The notes under the pieces are model-generated. The model saw only the letters and a program-made list of their open reading frames with translations, was not told where the DNA came from and did not search any database. A program made the translations under genes and the position numbers. Shown here piece by piece: positions 1 through 9,546 of a DNA stretch of 50,120 nt. The stretch covers positions 1,190-51,309 of the forward strand of contig PLSX01000128.1 in the NCBI GenBank assembly GCA_003165315.1. The letters are read 5' to 3'. The stretch's first letter is position 1. Each line of letters opens with the position of its first letter. The stretch comes from Acidobacteriota bacterium (GTDB taxonomy: Bacteria; Acidobacteriota; Terriglobia; UBA7540).

Positions 1-2544
1 CAGTTCTTGAGCCTCCCCCAGCCCAATGTTCTCTACGACCCCACCACCACGGCATTCGTCAATAACATGACGACGCGTTCAACCTGCGGTCCGGTGATCT
101 GCAATAACATCATCACCAGCCCCAGTTATTTTTCCGCCGTCTCACTGAAGATCAATCCCTATTTCCCCGCCGCCAACACCAACCCGGGCTCGGTGGTGAA
201 CAACTACCTCAGTTCGGTCGTCAATCCCGAGACCATCAATCAGTGGGGGCTGCACGGCGATTACGAGATCAACGATCGGAACCGGCTAAGCGTCCTCTAT
301 GATTACGGAAACAACACCACTCCCAACCTCACCGCCATACCCGGCCCGTTGGGAGGCGGCGAGCAGCCGACGTATAACAAGACTCGAAATGTGAGGATCA
401 ACTACAACCTGAACTTGGAGCCGAACGTGGCCAACCATGCCGTGCTGGCATACAACTATTGGGGTGGCGGCACGGAAGAGGTCAGTCCCTACGCCGGCAA
501 GTCGGATTGGGTCGATTATCTCGGTCTAGGAGGTTTTGCCCCCAACGCCAAGACGGAGTTTCCCCAGTTGGGAATCGGAAACGCCTCAATTACCGGCGGG
601 GGCGGGGTGGAAATTGTTGACGATTTGCACAGCGTGGAGTTTGCCGACACGCTGACTTGGATCACGGGAAAACACACGTTCAAGGATGGGATTGAATACC
701 TGAAGAGTGCCAGCAATGACGTCAACCCGGTCGGGAGCGAGGGTGCGTTCAATTTTGGTCCCTCGGAAGTTGGCATACCCTCGGATCTGACATCTGGAGT
801 CCCCTTTGCCAGCTATATGCTTGGGCTGGCGGATATGTACTCAGCTTACCATTACACCACGCCCAGTTACGCGCGAGATTCCTACATCGGTGCTTTTGCC
901 CAGGACGACTTTAAGGTGACGCGGAAGCTCACACTGAATCTGGGCCTGCGTTGGGACCTCTTTACCCCCAACGTCCACAAATACAACGAAAAGTCGTGGG
1001 TGAACATGACGCTGGCCAACCCCGGCTCGCCGGGCGTGTTGGGGGGGCTGGAATTCGCCAGCCCGGCGGACCCCTCGGGTGTCAACACTTACTACCGCAA
1101 TTTTTCCCCGCGCATTGGGCTGGCTTACAGCCTGAATGATAAGACGGTCATACATGCCGCTTACGGGATTTTCTACGCCCAGGGCAACGGCAATCGCCTG
1201 GACCGGGGTTGGCTCGTGCAAGGGTACAACGGATCCGTGGGAACTCGTTCCCCCAACGACGGCATCACGCCTGCGTTTAATTGGGACACAGATACCGCGC
1301 TGCCGTACACCCCTAGCCTCACGCCGCAAACCCTGATCGGTCAGTTCAACTTAGCGGCGCTGGATCGAACGGATGGACATTCGCCCTACATGAATAACGT
1401 GAATATCGGCGTCCAGCGCCTGTTGCCGGGCCAGATGGCGCTAACGGTTTCCTACGTTGGAAACACCGGCGTTCACCTTTCGAGCTTGCTGATGCCCGCT
1501 ACCAATTTGCCTCTCCAATACCTGGCGCTGGGGCCCAACAATATCAATGGGACGTCCGAGCTCTACACACCTGTCGGTGATCCCACTGTGCAAGAGATTC
1601 CCGCCATCGCCGCCATGCCGGTTGACCCCGCGACGGGGAATCATTCACCGTTTCCGGGATTCGAGGCGCTCTGGAACCCCTCGGGAAACAACACGGCCGC
1701 TCAGGCGCTGAGCCTCCTCCCCCAATACCAGGCCCTCTTGCGCTTTTACGAAGGGGTGGGCACATCGACTTATAACGCCTTGCAGGTCAAGGCGGAGAAA
1801 CGCTTCTCCAACGGCCTGACACTGCTCGTATCTTATGCCTGGTCGAAGACGCTCACCGACGGCGGGTCCATCTTTTCCGTCTACTCCTCGCAGCATGGCT
1901 CCAGCGACGCCTGGAACTCTAGAACCCAAAAGGCTTATAGCTTCAATGATATTCCCAATCTGCTGTCGATTGCCTACGTTTACGATTTGCCCGTGGGCCG
2001 GGGGCGAAAATTCCTGAACCACGGCGGGGTGGCCGATCAGATCATCGGCGGCTGGAAAATCTCGGGCATACAATCCTACCAGGGAGGACTGCCTCAGAAT
2101 GTTGTCGGCCCAAGCAATCTTGCTTACTTGGAATCCGTCGGTTACGCCTCTGAGCATCCCGATGAGGTTCCAGGGGTCCCCATGGCATCGGCGGCGGACC
2201 GTTCCGGCCACTTCGATCCGGCCGTGGATTCCCAGTTCAATAGCGCCGCCTTTGCCATCCCCTGCTCTTTCTGCTTCGGAACCTTGACCCCGATCGAGGG
2301 AAGAGTCCGAACTTTTCCCTATTATGATGAGGACTTTTCGCTGATTAAGGAATGGAGCCTCCACGAGTCATGGAAACTGGACTTCCGGGCCGACTGTATC
2401 AATGCCCCTAACCGCGTGCAGTTTGGAAGCGCGGCGGGGTCGGGCATCAACTATCAGGGTTTCGGGTCTCCCGGCTTCGGTATGGTCAACAGTCAGGGGA
2501 ATTACCCGCGGGTCGTCCAATTCGGTCTGAGGCTGAAGTGGTGA
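1..2544 (+). CDS. TonB-dependent receptor, Oar-like (5' end outside window)
   Basis: This is the C-terminal part of an outer-membrane TonB-dependent receptor. The reading frame is open from base 1, so the gene starts upstream of the window; its first visible residues (QFLSLPQPNVLYDP) match residue 335 onward of the complete paralogue at 9960-13496. What remains is beta-barrel: alternating aromatic strands such as LTLNLGLRWDLFTP and a last strand ending in FGLRLKW, the usual C-terminal aromatic signal for barrel insertion. The two receptors align along their whole shared length with scattered substitutions and small indels, so they are recent paralogues. Acidobacterial receptors of this class are thought to import large substrates such as glycans or peptides; the substrate cannot be read here. 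The stop codon lies 2 bp from the stop of the convergent kinase gene. Confidence 0.93.
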   Translation, partial: QFLSLPQPNVLYDPTTTAFVNNMTTRSTCGPVICNNIITSPSYFSAVSLKINPYFPAANTNPGSVVNNYLSSVVNPETINQWGLHGDYEINDRNRLSVLYDYGNNTTPNLTAIPGPLGGGEQPTYNKTRNVRINYNLNLEPNVANHAVLAYNYWGGGTEEVSPYAGKSDWVDYLGLGGFAPNAKTEFPQLGIGNASITGGGGVEIVDDLHSVEFADTLTWITGKHTFKDGIEYLKSASNDVNPVGSEGAFNFGPSEVGIPSDLTSGVPFASYMLGLADMYSAYHYTTPSYARDSYIGAFAQDDFKVTRKLTLNLGLRWDLFTPNVHKYNEKSWVNMTLANPGSPGVLGGLEFASPADPSGVNTYYRNFSPRIGLAYSLNDKTVIHAAYGIFYAQGNGNRLDRGWLVQGYNGSVGTRSPNDGITPAFNWDTDTALPYTPSLTPQTLIGQFNLAALDRTDGHSPYMNNVNIGVQRLLPGQMALTVSYVGNTGVHLSSLLMPATNLPLQYLALGPNNINGTSELYTPVGDPTVQEIPAIAAMPVDPATGNHSPFPGFEALWNPSGNNTAAQALSLLPQYQALLRFYEGVGTSTYNALQVKAEKRFSNGLTLLVSYAWSKTLTDGGSIFSVYSSQHGSSDAWNSRTQKAYSFNDIPNLLSIAYVYDLPVGRGRKFLNHGGVADQIIGGWKISGIQSYQGGLPQNVVGPSNLAYLESVGYASEHPDEVPGVPMASAADRSGHFDPAVDSQFNSAAFAIPCSFCFGTLTPIEGRVRTFPYYDEDFSLIKEWSLHESWKLDFRADCINAPNRVQFGSAAGSGINYQGFGSPGFGMVNSQGNYPRVVQFGLRLKW

Positions 2545-2546
2545 GG

Positions 2547-5500
2547 TTACTGGAAATTCCTGATCAGCACCGCGTCTTTTGTACCCTTGCCCCGCGATAC
2601 GACCATGCGGCCATCCTGGGACCACGTAAAATCTAAAATGAAGTCTGAGGTGAAGTGAGTTACCTGCTTCGGAGGACCACCCACCACCGGCTGCTCCCAA
2701 ATGTTATCCCCCTTAAGGAAGGAGATGGCGCTGCCATCAGGGTTCCATTGAGGCCATTGCCCGGCGCCAGCAGGCAGAGGGAAGACTTTGGCGGGTGGGC
2801 CGCCGGCAAAGGGGAAGATCGCAAGCTTGGTGGGCTCGCTCCCCTTCGGATTGTATACACCGCCGATCCATTTCCCATCCGGGGAGACCGTCGGCCAATA
2901 AGCGTTATCATGAAGCTTGTCGGTTAGTTCGGAGGCTGGCCCACCCCCGCTGGGGACCTTCATCAGAGCAAATTTGCCGTTAAATGCCCGGGCGAAAATC
3001 ACCCACTGCCCGTCCGGCGATACGGCTGGAACGAGGTCCTCATGGCCCTGAGTAAGCGGCTTTTTATTGCCTCCGTCCATATCCATCCGCCAGACGCTTG
3101 ACTGAAATCCATCCAACCGGATGAAGGCAACGAAGTCGCCACGAGGAGAGGCTGCGGGCATGTAGGATCTGCTGGTGTCGGTAAGTTGTTGAGCATTGGA
3201 ACCGTCGGCGCCCGTCCTCCAGACCCCAAGATAGCCCTTATGAATCGACATATAGACAATTTTCCCATTGGGCGCCCATGCCACGCCCATCCAACCGTCC
3301 GTGGTCTGGTCCTCGGCGCTCACGATTTTGGCCTGAGACTCCCTCCCCGGCGTGACGACCTGGAGGGTCAGATTCAACTGATTCAGCGAGGATAACAGTG
3401 TCTTGCCATCGGCGCTGCTGTGAACATCCTGGTATTGCGCCAGATCATGGGTAATCTGCCGGATTTCGCCCCCCTCGACCGGGACTTCGTAAAGCTGACA
3501 TGTCACCTTGGGACCCGCCCCCTCTTGCGTCGTGCCCGCAACGAGTAAGCGTCGGGTACCAGGTAGCCACGCGAGGTTAGCAATGCCGCCAAAATGGACG
3601 CCCGGCACAGGATGAATCGCGCCGCCTTCCGCCGGGATGGTGCTGAGAGATTCTTGCGGACTGGCGAAAAGAAACGCGAGGGTCCTGCCGTCAGGGGACC
3701 ACGCAGGGGTTCCCACAACCGCCTCAGGCTCCTTATAGGTTGCCAGTACCCGCTCGCCCGAACCGTCCAAGTCGGCGCTTCGTAAGCTGTACTCGCCCAA
3801 GTAAGACCCCCGCACATAGGCGATCCGCCGTCCGTTGGGTGAAAACGCCGGCGAGCCGGAGATTCCCCCCATCATCTTTTTGGGCGTTCCTCCCAGCAAC
3901 GGAATCTGATAGAGATCGCCGGTATCCTTTCCCTCAGGCTGCTGGACATAATAGATGTAGCCTCCATCTGGAGAAAATGCCAGCCCAGGACAGTTACCCT
4001 TATCCAATGTGGCAATCTTGATGTCGCTGTCGGTGGCCAGGTGTTTGATCCAGATACTCTCCTTGTCCGGGGTAAATCTTTGATAGGCTATGAATTTCCC
4101 ATCGGGCGAGATATCCAGCTTTCCGATGTCGCCGGAGTCCGTCAAGCGCGTAATTTCCAGGGCAAAGGGCGGCGCAGACGTGTGCCTGACGGCGAAATCA
4201 GAAACATAAACGAGAACGCCAATAATGGCGAACGCCCCTGCCGCCAGGGCAAATAGGGATCTTCTTTGGGGCTTTCCCGGGGTGGCGGTTATCCGCGGAT
4301 CAGAGGTATGGCGTTGTAGCGGTGGTGTCCCCACCGCCGTCTCCGGAGGCGCGGCGGTGATGGCTGGCACGGGCGAAGCCGCGATTCCCTCTGGAGGCGA
4401 TGAGGACATCGCCGCTACGGCCCGACCCGGACCGCTATCGCGCCTCAAGCGCTTTAGATCAGCGCGCATTTCCGAGGCATGCTGGTAGCGCACGTCGCGG
4501 TCTTTTTCCAAGGCCTTTTCGATGATGGCTTGGAGGCGCAAGTCAACGGCGGGATTTAGAGTTCTTACCGGAGTTGCTTCGCGATTCAGAATTGCGTCGC
4601 GAATCTCCGCCGAATTTGCGCCGCTGAAGGCCTGGCGGCCCGTAGCCATCTCGTAGAGCACTGCCCCGAAGCTGAATAAGTCAGTGCGGGCATCGACTTG
4701 TTCGCCCCGGGCCTGCTCTGGTGACATATAGGCGGCCGTCCCCATCGCCGCGCCCACGATGGTGAGATGAGGGGGCTCGATGGTGGACGTTGGTGTGTCG
4801 TGGGGGACCTCACCCGCTGACCGGTTTGAAGCATCATCCTGCGGCACCGGCGCAAGCCCTGACCGTAAAATAAATTTTGCGAGTCCGAAATCGAGAATCT
4901 TGGCGTCACCCCGCCGGGTGATAAAGATATTGGCCGGCTTGATGTCGCGATGGATGATGCCCCTGGCGTGCGCCGCGTCCAGCCCATCGGCAATTTGGAT
5001 GGAAAGGTCGAGCACCTCATGAACGGGTAAAGACGTTCGCGTGGGAATCGGCGAATTCGCAACTCGCGATTCACCGCTCGCTTCAGGCCGGGGCCTTGTG
5101 TTTCCGATTCGCTGCCGGAGCGTTTGCCCTTCCAGCAATTCCATGGCGATGAAGGGCTGGGCGCCGTGTTCATCCACATCGTAGATGGTGCAGATATTGG
5201 GGTGATTGAGCACCGATGCGGCGTGCGCCTCACGTTTGAAGCGTTCCAGCCTTTCGGAACTCTCCGCCAACACATCCGGCAGGAATTTCAGGGCAACCAT
5301 GCGAGGGAGCTTGGTATCCTGGGCCGCATAAACCACTCCCATGCCGCCTCGGCCGATGAAGCGGACAACCCGAAAGCGCCCGGCAATCATCTCGCCTGCC
5401 GAAAATGTGCGCTGGCTCACCTTCGGGGAAGCAGGAGCGACCAAGTTCTGCGATGGGCTCCCTTCAAGAAAGCTCCCCGCCTCTTCATGATGCTTCAGCA

Positions 5501-5633
5501 GACCTTCCACTTCCGAACGTAGCCCCGCATCGTCGCCGCAAACCTTCGCCAGGAACGAAAGGCGTAGGTCCGGCGTGAGTTCCAGCGCCTGGGCCACGAG
5601 GTCTTTAAGGTGCTCCCACCTTTGTGGGTCCAT
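2547..5633 (-). CDS. Ser/Thr protein kinase with C-terminal PD40 beta-propeller
   Basis: Membrane-anchored Hanks-type kinase of 1028 residues. An N-terminal helical segment (MDPQRWEHLKDLV...), typical of acidobacterial kinases sitting behind ECF sigma genes, precedes the kinase domain at about 87-395: glycine loop GRGGMGVVY from 94, Lys116, Glu135, HRDIKPAN with Asp230, DFG at 248-250 and SPE at 304-306, so all catalytic residues are present. A Pro/Ala-rich linker (about 403-455) leads to one membrane helix at about 459-479, then WD40-like PD40 repeats (SPDG motifs) to the end, presumably periplasmic. The start follows the sigma factor stop by 45 bp, so the two are probably co-transcribed. 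Its C-terminal half is paralogous to the products of 13665-16970 and 17269-19572, all ending VLIRNFQ. Ligand and phosphorylation targets are unknown. Confidence 0.93.
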   Translation of the reverse strand: MDPQRWEHLKDLVAQALELTPDLRLSFLAKVCGDDAGLRSEVEGLLKHHEEAGSFLEGSPSQNLVAPASPKVSQRTFSAGEMIAGRFRVVRFIGRGGMGVVYAAQDTKLPRMVALKFLPDVLAESSERLERFKREAHAASVLNHPNICTIYDVDEHGAQPFIAMELLEGQTLRQRIGNTRPRPEASGESRVANSPIPTRTSLPVHEVLDLSIQIADGLDAAHARGIIHRDIKPANIFITRRGDAKILDFGLAKFILRSGLAPVPQDDASNRSAGEVPHDTPTSTIEPPHLTIVGAAMGTAAYMSPEQARGEQVDARTDLFSFGAVLYEMATGRQAFSGANSAEIRDAILNREATPVRTLNPAVDLRLQAIIEKALEKDRDVRYQHASEMRADLKRLRRDSGPGRAVAAMSSSPPEGIAASPVPAITAAPPETAVGTPPLQRHTSDPRITATPGKPQRRSLFALAAGAFAIIGVLVYVSDFAVRHTSAPPFALEITRLTDSGDIGKLDISPDGKFIAYQRFTPDKESIWIKHLATDSDIKIATLDKGNCPGLAFSPDGGYIYYVQQPEGKDTGDLYQIPLLGGTPKKMMGGISGSPAFSPNGRRIAYVRGSYLGEYSLRSADLDGSGERVLATYKEPEAVVGTPAWSPDGRTLAFLFASPQESLSTIPAEGGAIHPVPGVHFGGIANLAWLPGTRRLLVAGTTQEGAGPKVTCQLYEVPVEGGEIRQITHDLAQYQDVHSSADGKTLLSSLNQLNLTLQVVTPGRESQAKIVSAEDQTTDGWMGVAWAPNGKIVYMSIHKGYLGVWRTGADGSNAQQLTDTSRSYMPAASPRGDFVAFIRLDGFQSSVWRMDMDGGNKKPLTQGHEDLVPAVSPDGQWVIFARAFNGKFALMKVPSGGGPASELTDKLHDNAYWPTVSPDGKWIGGVYNPKGSEPTKLAIFPFAGGPPAKVFPLPAGAGQWPQWNPDGSAISFLKGDNIWEQPVVGGPPKQVTHFTSDFILDFTWSQDGRMVVSRGKGTKDAVLIRNFQ
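4316..4418. repeat. GTAGC...GCTAC hairpin element inside the kinase linker
   Basis: A 103-bp stretch begins GTAGC and ends GCTAC, which are perfectly complementary. It contains the arms GGTGG/CCACC and GGCGATG-AGGA-CATCGCC. It lies within the coding sequence of the 2547-5633 kinase and encodes the linker between kinase and membrane helix, including AVAAMSSSP and GTPPLQR. Related sequences occupy the same linker in the two paralogues, and free-standing GTAGC-capped elements occur further along the window. Confidence 0.6.
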
Positions 5634-5678
5634 AGTCTTTGGGAAACGGTTGGGATGGTAACACGAAAACTCGCCCTA

Positions 5679-6242
5679 TCAATTCGTGATTTCTTGATGC
5701 AACCAGGCGCGGGCCATCGTCCAGTCGCGTTTAACTGTTCTCGGCGAAGTCTCCAAAACCTCGGCAATCTCCTCGATGCTGAGACCTCCAAAGAACTTCA
5801 TTTCCACAATCCGGCATTGACGCTCGTCCTGTTGTGCCAGGCGCTCCAGGGCTTCGTTCAACGCCAACAGGTCGGCTGACTTCGCTGTGCTAAAAACCAG
5901 CGCCTCCTCCAAAGGCAGCCTCTCGCAGGATCCGCCCCGCTTCTCCCTCCGGCGGCGCCGGGCGTAGTCCACCAGAATCTGCCGCATTAGCCGCGCCGAA
6001 ATGGCAAAGAAGTGGGCTCGATTCTGCCAGTCGGGCTGACCCTTCCCCGCCAGCCGCAAGAAAGCTTCATGGACCAAGGCTGTGGGCTGGAGAGTATGAT
6101 CGCGCCGCTCGCGGCCCAGGCAAGCGGCAGCCAAATGGCGTAGCTCGCCATAAACGAGGGGTACAAGCTGAGATTCCGCCTGGGGATCTCCTCCCCGAAA
6201 CCGCACGAGAAGTTGGGTTATCTCATTTGTGGCTGGTTTCAC
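5679..6242 (-). CDS. ECF-type RNA polymerase sigma factor (Sig-70_X6 group)
   Basis: A 187-residue extracytoplasmic-function sigma factor. Region 2 is recognisable around TALVHEAFLRL and the following FFAISARLMRQILVDYARRR stretch, and region 4 as FFGGLSIEEIAEVLETSPRT followed by VKRDWTMARAWL, a helix-turn-helix. The sequence matches the ECF group common in Acidobacteria and Planctomycetes that is often encoded beside Ser/Thr kinases. Here the kinase gene follows 45 bp downstream on the same strand. No anti-sigma gene is present, so the kinase is the plausible regulator; that is inference from known sigma-kinase pairs. Translation appears to begin at a GTG; the nearest GGGAGG lies about 12 bp upstream, rather far, so the start is not certain. 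Confidence 0.93.
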   Translation of the reverse strand: MKPATNEITQLLVRFRGGDPQAESQLVPLVYGELRHLAAACLGRERRDHTLQPTALVHEAFLRLAGKGQPDWQNRAHFFAISARLMRQILVDYARRRRREKRGGSCERLPLEEALVFSTAKSADLLALNEALERLAQQDERQCRIVEMKFFGGLSIEEIAEVLETSPRTVKRDWTMARAWLHQEITN

Positions 6243-6574
6243 CGTTCAAATCGACCTCCCCTGTGGGAGGGATTATATCAGTGGTCCGGCAGTTTTTGGC
6301 CCTTTTTGTCGCTTTTTCGCGCATTACCTGTTAGGGACAACTTTTGAGGTAGTCGAGTTACCAGGGGTAAGAGGGACATTTTGTGGCGTGGGGCTCTTGT
6401 TCAGAATACGCAAAGCCTTCTCTTTCGCCGGGGAAACCTCTCAATGTCGTGGCAATTCCTGGTTCTTGATTTTCTCCTGGGGACCGACAGAACGAGAGTC
6501 GTCTCACCACTGAACCTACGGGGGCTGAAGTTGGGCTTCACACGGGCAGTGGACTTAACTTTTTGGAGGAAACC
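6243..6574. other. Intergenic region between divergent genes
   Basis: This 332-bp gap separates the sigma factor gene from the divergent beta-helix gene and should hold promoters for both. I could not identify a convincing -35/-10 pair. The only clear element is the ribosome-binding site GGAGGA at 6565-6570. Confidence 0.4.
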
Positions 6575-7864
6575 ATGATGAGATTGCGTTTCGCCCACTT
6601 GGGGCTGGCCGTCTTGTTTTTAGGAGCATTCTGCGCGATGAGTTCCGCCGCAACTTTGGTCGTCGGAGCGCCCGGCGCACCATGTCCGAACGCCCACTAC
6701 AGCTCCATTGGAGCCGCGGTCAGCGCGGCTGGACCCGGTGACGTCATTGCCATTTGTCCGGCGCTCTACCCGGAACAAGTGACGATCAACAAGCCGCTGA
6801 AGCTTAAAGGCATCAGTGTTGATGGAGCCAATCGCGTCCTGATTCAGCCTGCCACGCTGAGTGCGGTGAATGGTTATGAGTCTGTGGTCAGCGTTGTGAA
6901 TACTACGAACGTTTCCATCGAGAATCTGGCCATGGATGCCAGCAATAGCACGGTAACCGGGTGCAGCCCCATGCTCTCGGTGGTGCACTTCTTCAACTCC
7001 TCGGGCGGGGTGTACCGAAGTGCGATCTCTGGCGCCTTGGCGCAGGATCCCGCGAGCTGCCCCGGGGCTTTTCCCGGAAACGGCTTCGGAGTTCTGGTGG
7101 ATTGTGACGGCACGGTGACGGGTCCGTTCAATGTCGCGGTGGACCAGAACAGCATCCACAACTACACGAAGGACGGAGTTTTCGCTCTGGGTCCCGCCTA
7201 TGGTGTTTCCCCTGTCCCTGTGAACCTCGAAGTCGCTGACAACGCCGTCGCAGGTATCGGGCCAGCATCCGGCACACTGCAATTTGGGGTCTTCCTGATC
7301 GGCGCCACCGGACGGATCACCGGCAACATGATTAACGAAGGGACCTGCGGTGCGCTTGACTTTAATGATTGCGACAATCTGCGGAGCGAAGGCGTCGTGC
7401 TGCGGTCAGCCGGCGAGGGCACGGTCGTGGACGGCAACTTTATCACCAATGCCCAAAGCGGCATCTTCATCAATGGCGGGACCAAGTTCAGAATTACCAA
7501 CAATGTGATTCGGAACATCGACGCACTGGATGGGATCGATATTCAAGGCACGGCGTCGGGTTATTTTACTGACAGTCTGATTGCCGGAAATACGGTGTTT
7601 AACGTCCTCCCGCTCGGAAACGAGAGCTGCGGCGTTTGGGAATTTTCAGGCAGCGGCGTCTCGGGAAACACTATCGCGAATAACACCGTTAACGACACTT
7701 TTTGCGGAGTGGGCTATGTAACGGCCGATCGTGTCGTTTCCGGCGCCTACTCCAACACCCTCTACACCAACGTGAACACGGACGGGACAGTACCGAATCC
7801 GGTGGAGCCGGCAGTGTCCGCGGGGCTCCGGCGAGCTGCTCACGTGCTGAGAACTGCAGAATGA
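6575..7864 (+). CDS. Secreted right-handed parallel beta-helix protein
   Basis: A 429-residue exported protein. The ATG at 6575 is preferred because GGAGGA (6565-6570) sits 4 bp upstream; the in-frame TTG at 6563 would overlap that site. A signal peptide (MMRLRFAHLGLAVLFLGAFC, ending near SSA-A) is followed by a pectate-lyase-like fold: N-terminal AISAAGPGD-like strand (YSSIGAAVSAAGPGDVIAIC), then repeated short strands with stacked Asn residues such as NNVIRNIDALDGIDI and SGNTIANNTVND. This resembles NosD/PbH1 proteins, which include polysaccharide lyases and surface adhesins. No catalytic triad can be assigned by eye. The C-terminus carries no obvious anchor. It lies upstream of the HAF-repeat gene on the same strand with a strong hairpin between them, so they may be separate transcripts. 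Confidence 0.85.
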   Translation: MMRLRFAHLGLAVLFLGAFCAMSSAATLVVGAPGAPCPNAHYSSIGAAVSAAGPGDVIAICPALYPEQVTINKPLKLKGISVDGANRVLIQPATLSAVNGYESVVSVVNTTNVSIENLAMDASNSTVTGCSPMLSVVHFFNSSGGVYRSAISGALAQDPASCPGAFPGNGFGVLVDCDGTVTGPFNVAVDQNSIHNYTKDGVFALGPAYGVSPVPVNLEVADNAVAGIGPASGTLQFGVFLIGATGRITGNMINEGTCGALDFNDCDNLRSEGVVLRSAGEGTVVDGNFITNAQSGIFINGGTKFRITNNVIRNIDALDGIDIQGTASGYFTDSLIAGNTVFNVLPLGNESCGVWEFSGSGVSGNTIANNTVNDTFCGVGYVTADRVVSGAYSNTLYTNVNTDGTVPNPVEPAVSAGLRRAAHVLRTAE

Positions 7865-7879
7865 TAAAGGCCGTTGCGG

Positions 7880-7917
7880 TCGCGGCGAGGTTTGGCGAAG
7901 GGCTGGCCTCGCCGCGA
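7880..7917 (+). terminator. Strong hairpin after the beta-helix gene, possible terminator
   Basis: TCGCGGCGAGG (7880-7890) pairs perfectly with CCTCGCCGCGA (7907-7917), an 11-bp stem with a 16-nt loop, starting 15 bp after the stop codon. There is no T-tract, so it may be a rho-independent-like structure, an mRNA-stabilising hairpin or a dispersed repeat. Confidence 0.45.
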
Positions 7918-8019
7918 GGTTGGGCTTTCGTGCAGGGAGCGCCAACCCAATAAATATGTGGTTCAAACCGATCAAGCGAAATAACGAACACTAAATTCCG
8001 TTTCAGAAGGAGCAAACCG

Positions 8020-9546
8020 ATGAGAATCAGCAAATGGATGAATATGGCAGCCATCGCCGCATTGGCGATGACGATCCAAGGTTACGCGCAGGATAGTCCT
8101 CCGCACCACCTGTACAAACTTACCGAAGTTGGAACCTTCGGCGGTCCCAACTCTTTTGGCGATGGTACGGGCCCCGCAAATTTTAATCTGAATTACCTAA
8201 ACAACCTGGGAGGGACTGTGGGCACCGCTTCAACAAGCAAGCTCGATCCCTTCGCCCCCAACTGCCTTTGGGATTGCAACGTCGATGTTGCCTTCGTATT
8301 TCAGAATGGCCGGCTCACCAACTTGGGAGCGCTTACTCCCACCAACAGCAGTTGGGCCTTCGGGCTGAATGACTTCGGGCTGGTTATCGGGGCGTCGGAA
8401 AATGGATTGGCCGATCCGGCGACCGGCTATCCGGAATATCATGCCGTGGTTTGGAACGATGGCAGGATTAAGGATCTGGGGACGCTGGGAGGAAGTGTGA
8501 GCCTGGCGCAGGCGGTGAACGACTTGGGCATGGTGGTTGGCGCCGCCGCCAATGACATCCCGGACGATTATGCCAACAGTCTGGGGCCTTGTGCGACCCT
8601 CCAATGTTGGCCCGTAACCACCCAACTTCGTGCGTTCTTGTGGCAAGGCGGAAAGATGAAGGACTTGGGTACGTTGGGCGGCAATGATGCCGTCGCTGTC
8701 CTCGTCAATCAGTTGGGCCAGGTGGTGGGCGAATCTTACACCAACACCACTCCCAATGCGACGACGGGCGTCCCCACGCAGGATCCATTCCTATGGCAAA
8801 ACGGCAAAATGATTGATCTGGGTACCCTGGGGGGGACGTTTGGAGAGGTTTCTGCCATAAACAATCGCGGTCAGGTGGTAGGACAATCGAACGTGGCTGG
8901 TGACCTGGGTCCTGCTCCCTTCCTCTGGGACCACGGAGTCTTGACTTATCTGGGCAACCTCGTGACACTTCCCGGCTTGGCGGGGCCAGCGGGCGCTTAC
9001 TGGATCAACAACATCGGGGAGGTTGTCGGAGTTTCCCTTAACAATGACTTAGCTTTTGACGCTTTTTTCTGGCGTCAAGGCACGATGACCGATCTGGGGA
9101 ACCTGGGGGTGTTCTCGGTTGCCTATGGAATCAATGACGGCGGGCAGGTGGTGGGAGATTCCTTCACCGGCAGCGAGTTTTCCGCCTTCTTGTGGGAGGA
9201 TAGCGGCCCTATGGTGGACCTGAACACGCTGGTGGAGAACCCATCCAGTTTGCATTTAACCAGTGCGTACGCCATTTCCGACAGCGGTGAGATTTTGGCG
9301 ACAGGATCGCTGCCCAATGGCGACACTCGCGTTGCGGTGCTGACCCCGGATGGCATTTGCAATGCGGCCTGCGAAGCAAAAATCGCGGCGAGCCAGACCG
9401 CGCAATTGGCTGCGCTGAAAACTGGCCAGGTTGCCCAAGCGTCAACAATCAAGCCTTCAAGGTTGGGTAAAGGCAATTCATTCGTGCAAACCCCGTTGGG
9501 AATGCGCAATTTCTGGCCCAAACCAGCTCCTGCACCCGCGAATTAA
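8020..9546 (+). CDS. Secreted HAF-repeat protein
   Basis: A 508-residue exported protein with a signal peptide (MRISKWMNMAAIAALAMTIQ, cleavage near YAQ-D). The body consists of about seven tandem repeats of roughly 50 residues with the pattern LGTLGG...A..IN..GQVVG.S, for example DLGTLGGSVSLAQAVNDLG and DLGTLGGTFGEVSAINNRGQ, followed by AFLW and the next repeat. This is the 'probable extracellular repeat, HAF family' signature, a likely beta-propeller whose function is unknown. AGAAGGAG at 8005-8012, 7 bp before the ATG, fixes the start. The last ~70 residues are Ala/Gln-rich and basic (CNAACEAKIAASQTAQLAAL) without repeats. No anchor is visible. Confidence 0.9.
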   Translation: MRISKWMNMAAIAALAMTIQGYAQDSPPHHLYKLTEVGTFGGPNSFGDGTGPANFNLNYLNNLGGTVGTASTSKLDPFAPNCLWDCNVDVAFVFQNGRLTNLGALTPTNSSWAFGLNDFGLVIGASENGLADPATGYPEYHAVVWNDGRIKDLGTLGGSVSLAQAVNDLGMVVGAAANDIPDDYANSLGPCATLQCWPVTTQLRAFLWQGGKMKDLGTLGGNDAVAVLVNQLGQVVGESYTNTTPNATTGVPTQDPFLWQNGKMIDLGTLGGTFGEVSAINNRGQVVGQSNVAGDLGPAPFLWDHGVLTYLGNLVTLPGLAGPAGAYWINNIGEVVGVSLNNDLAFDAFFWRQGTMTDLGNLGVFSVAYGINDGGQVVGDSFTGSEFSAFLWEDSGPMVDLNTLVENPSSLHLTSAYAISDSGEILATGSLPNGDTRVAVLTPDGICNAACEAKIAASQTAQLAALKTGQVAQASTIKPSRLGKGNSFVQTPLGMRNFWPKPAPAPAN

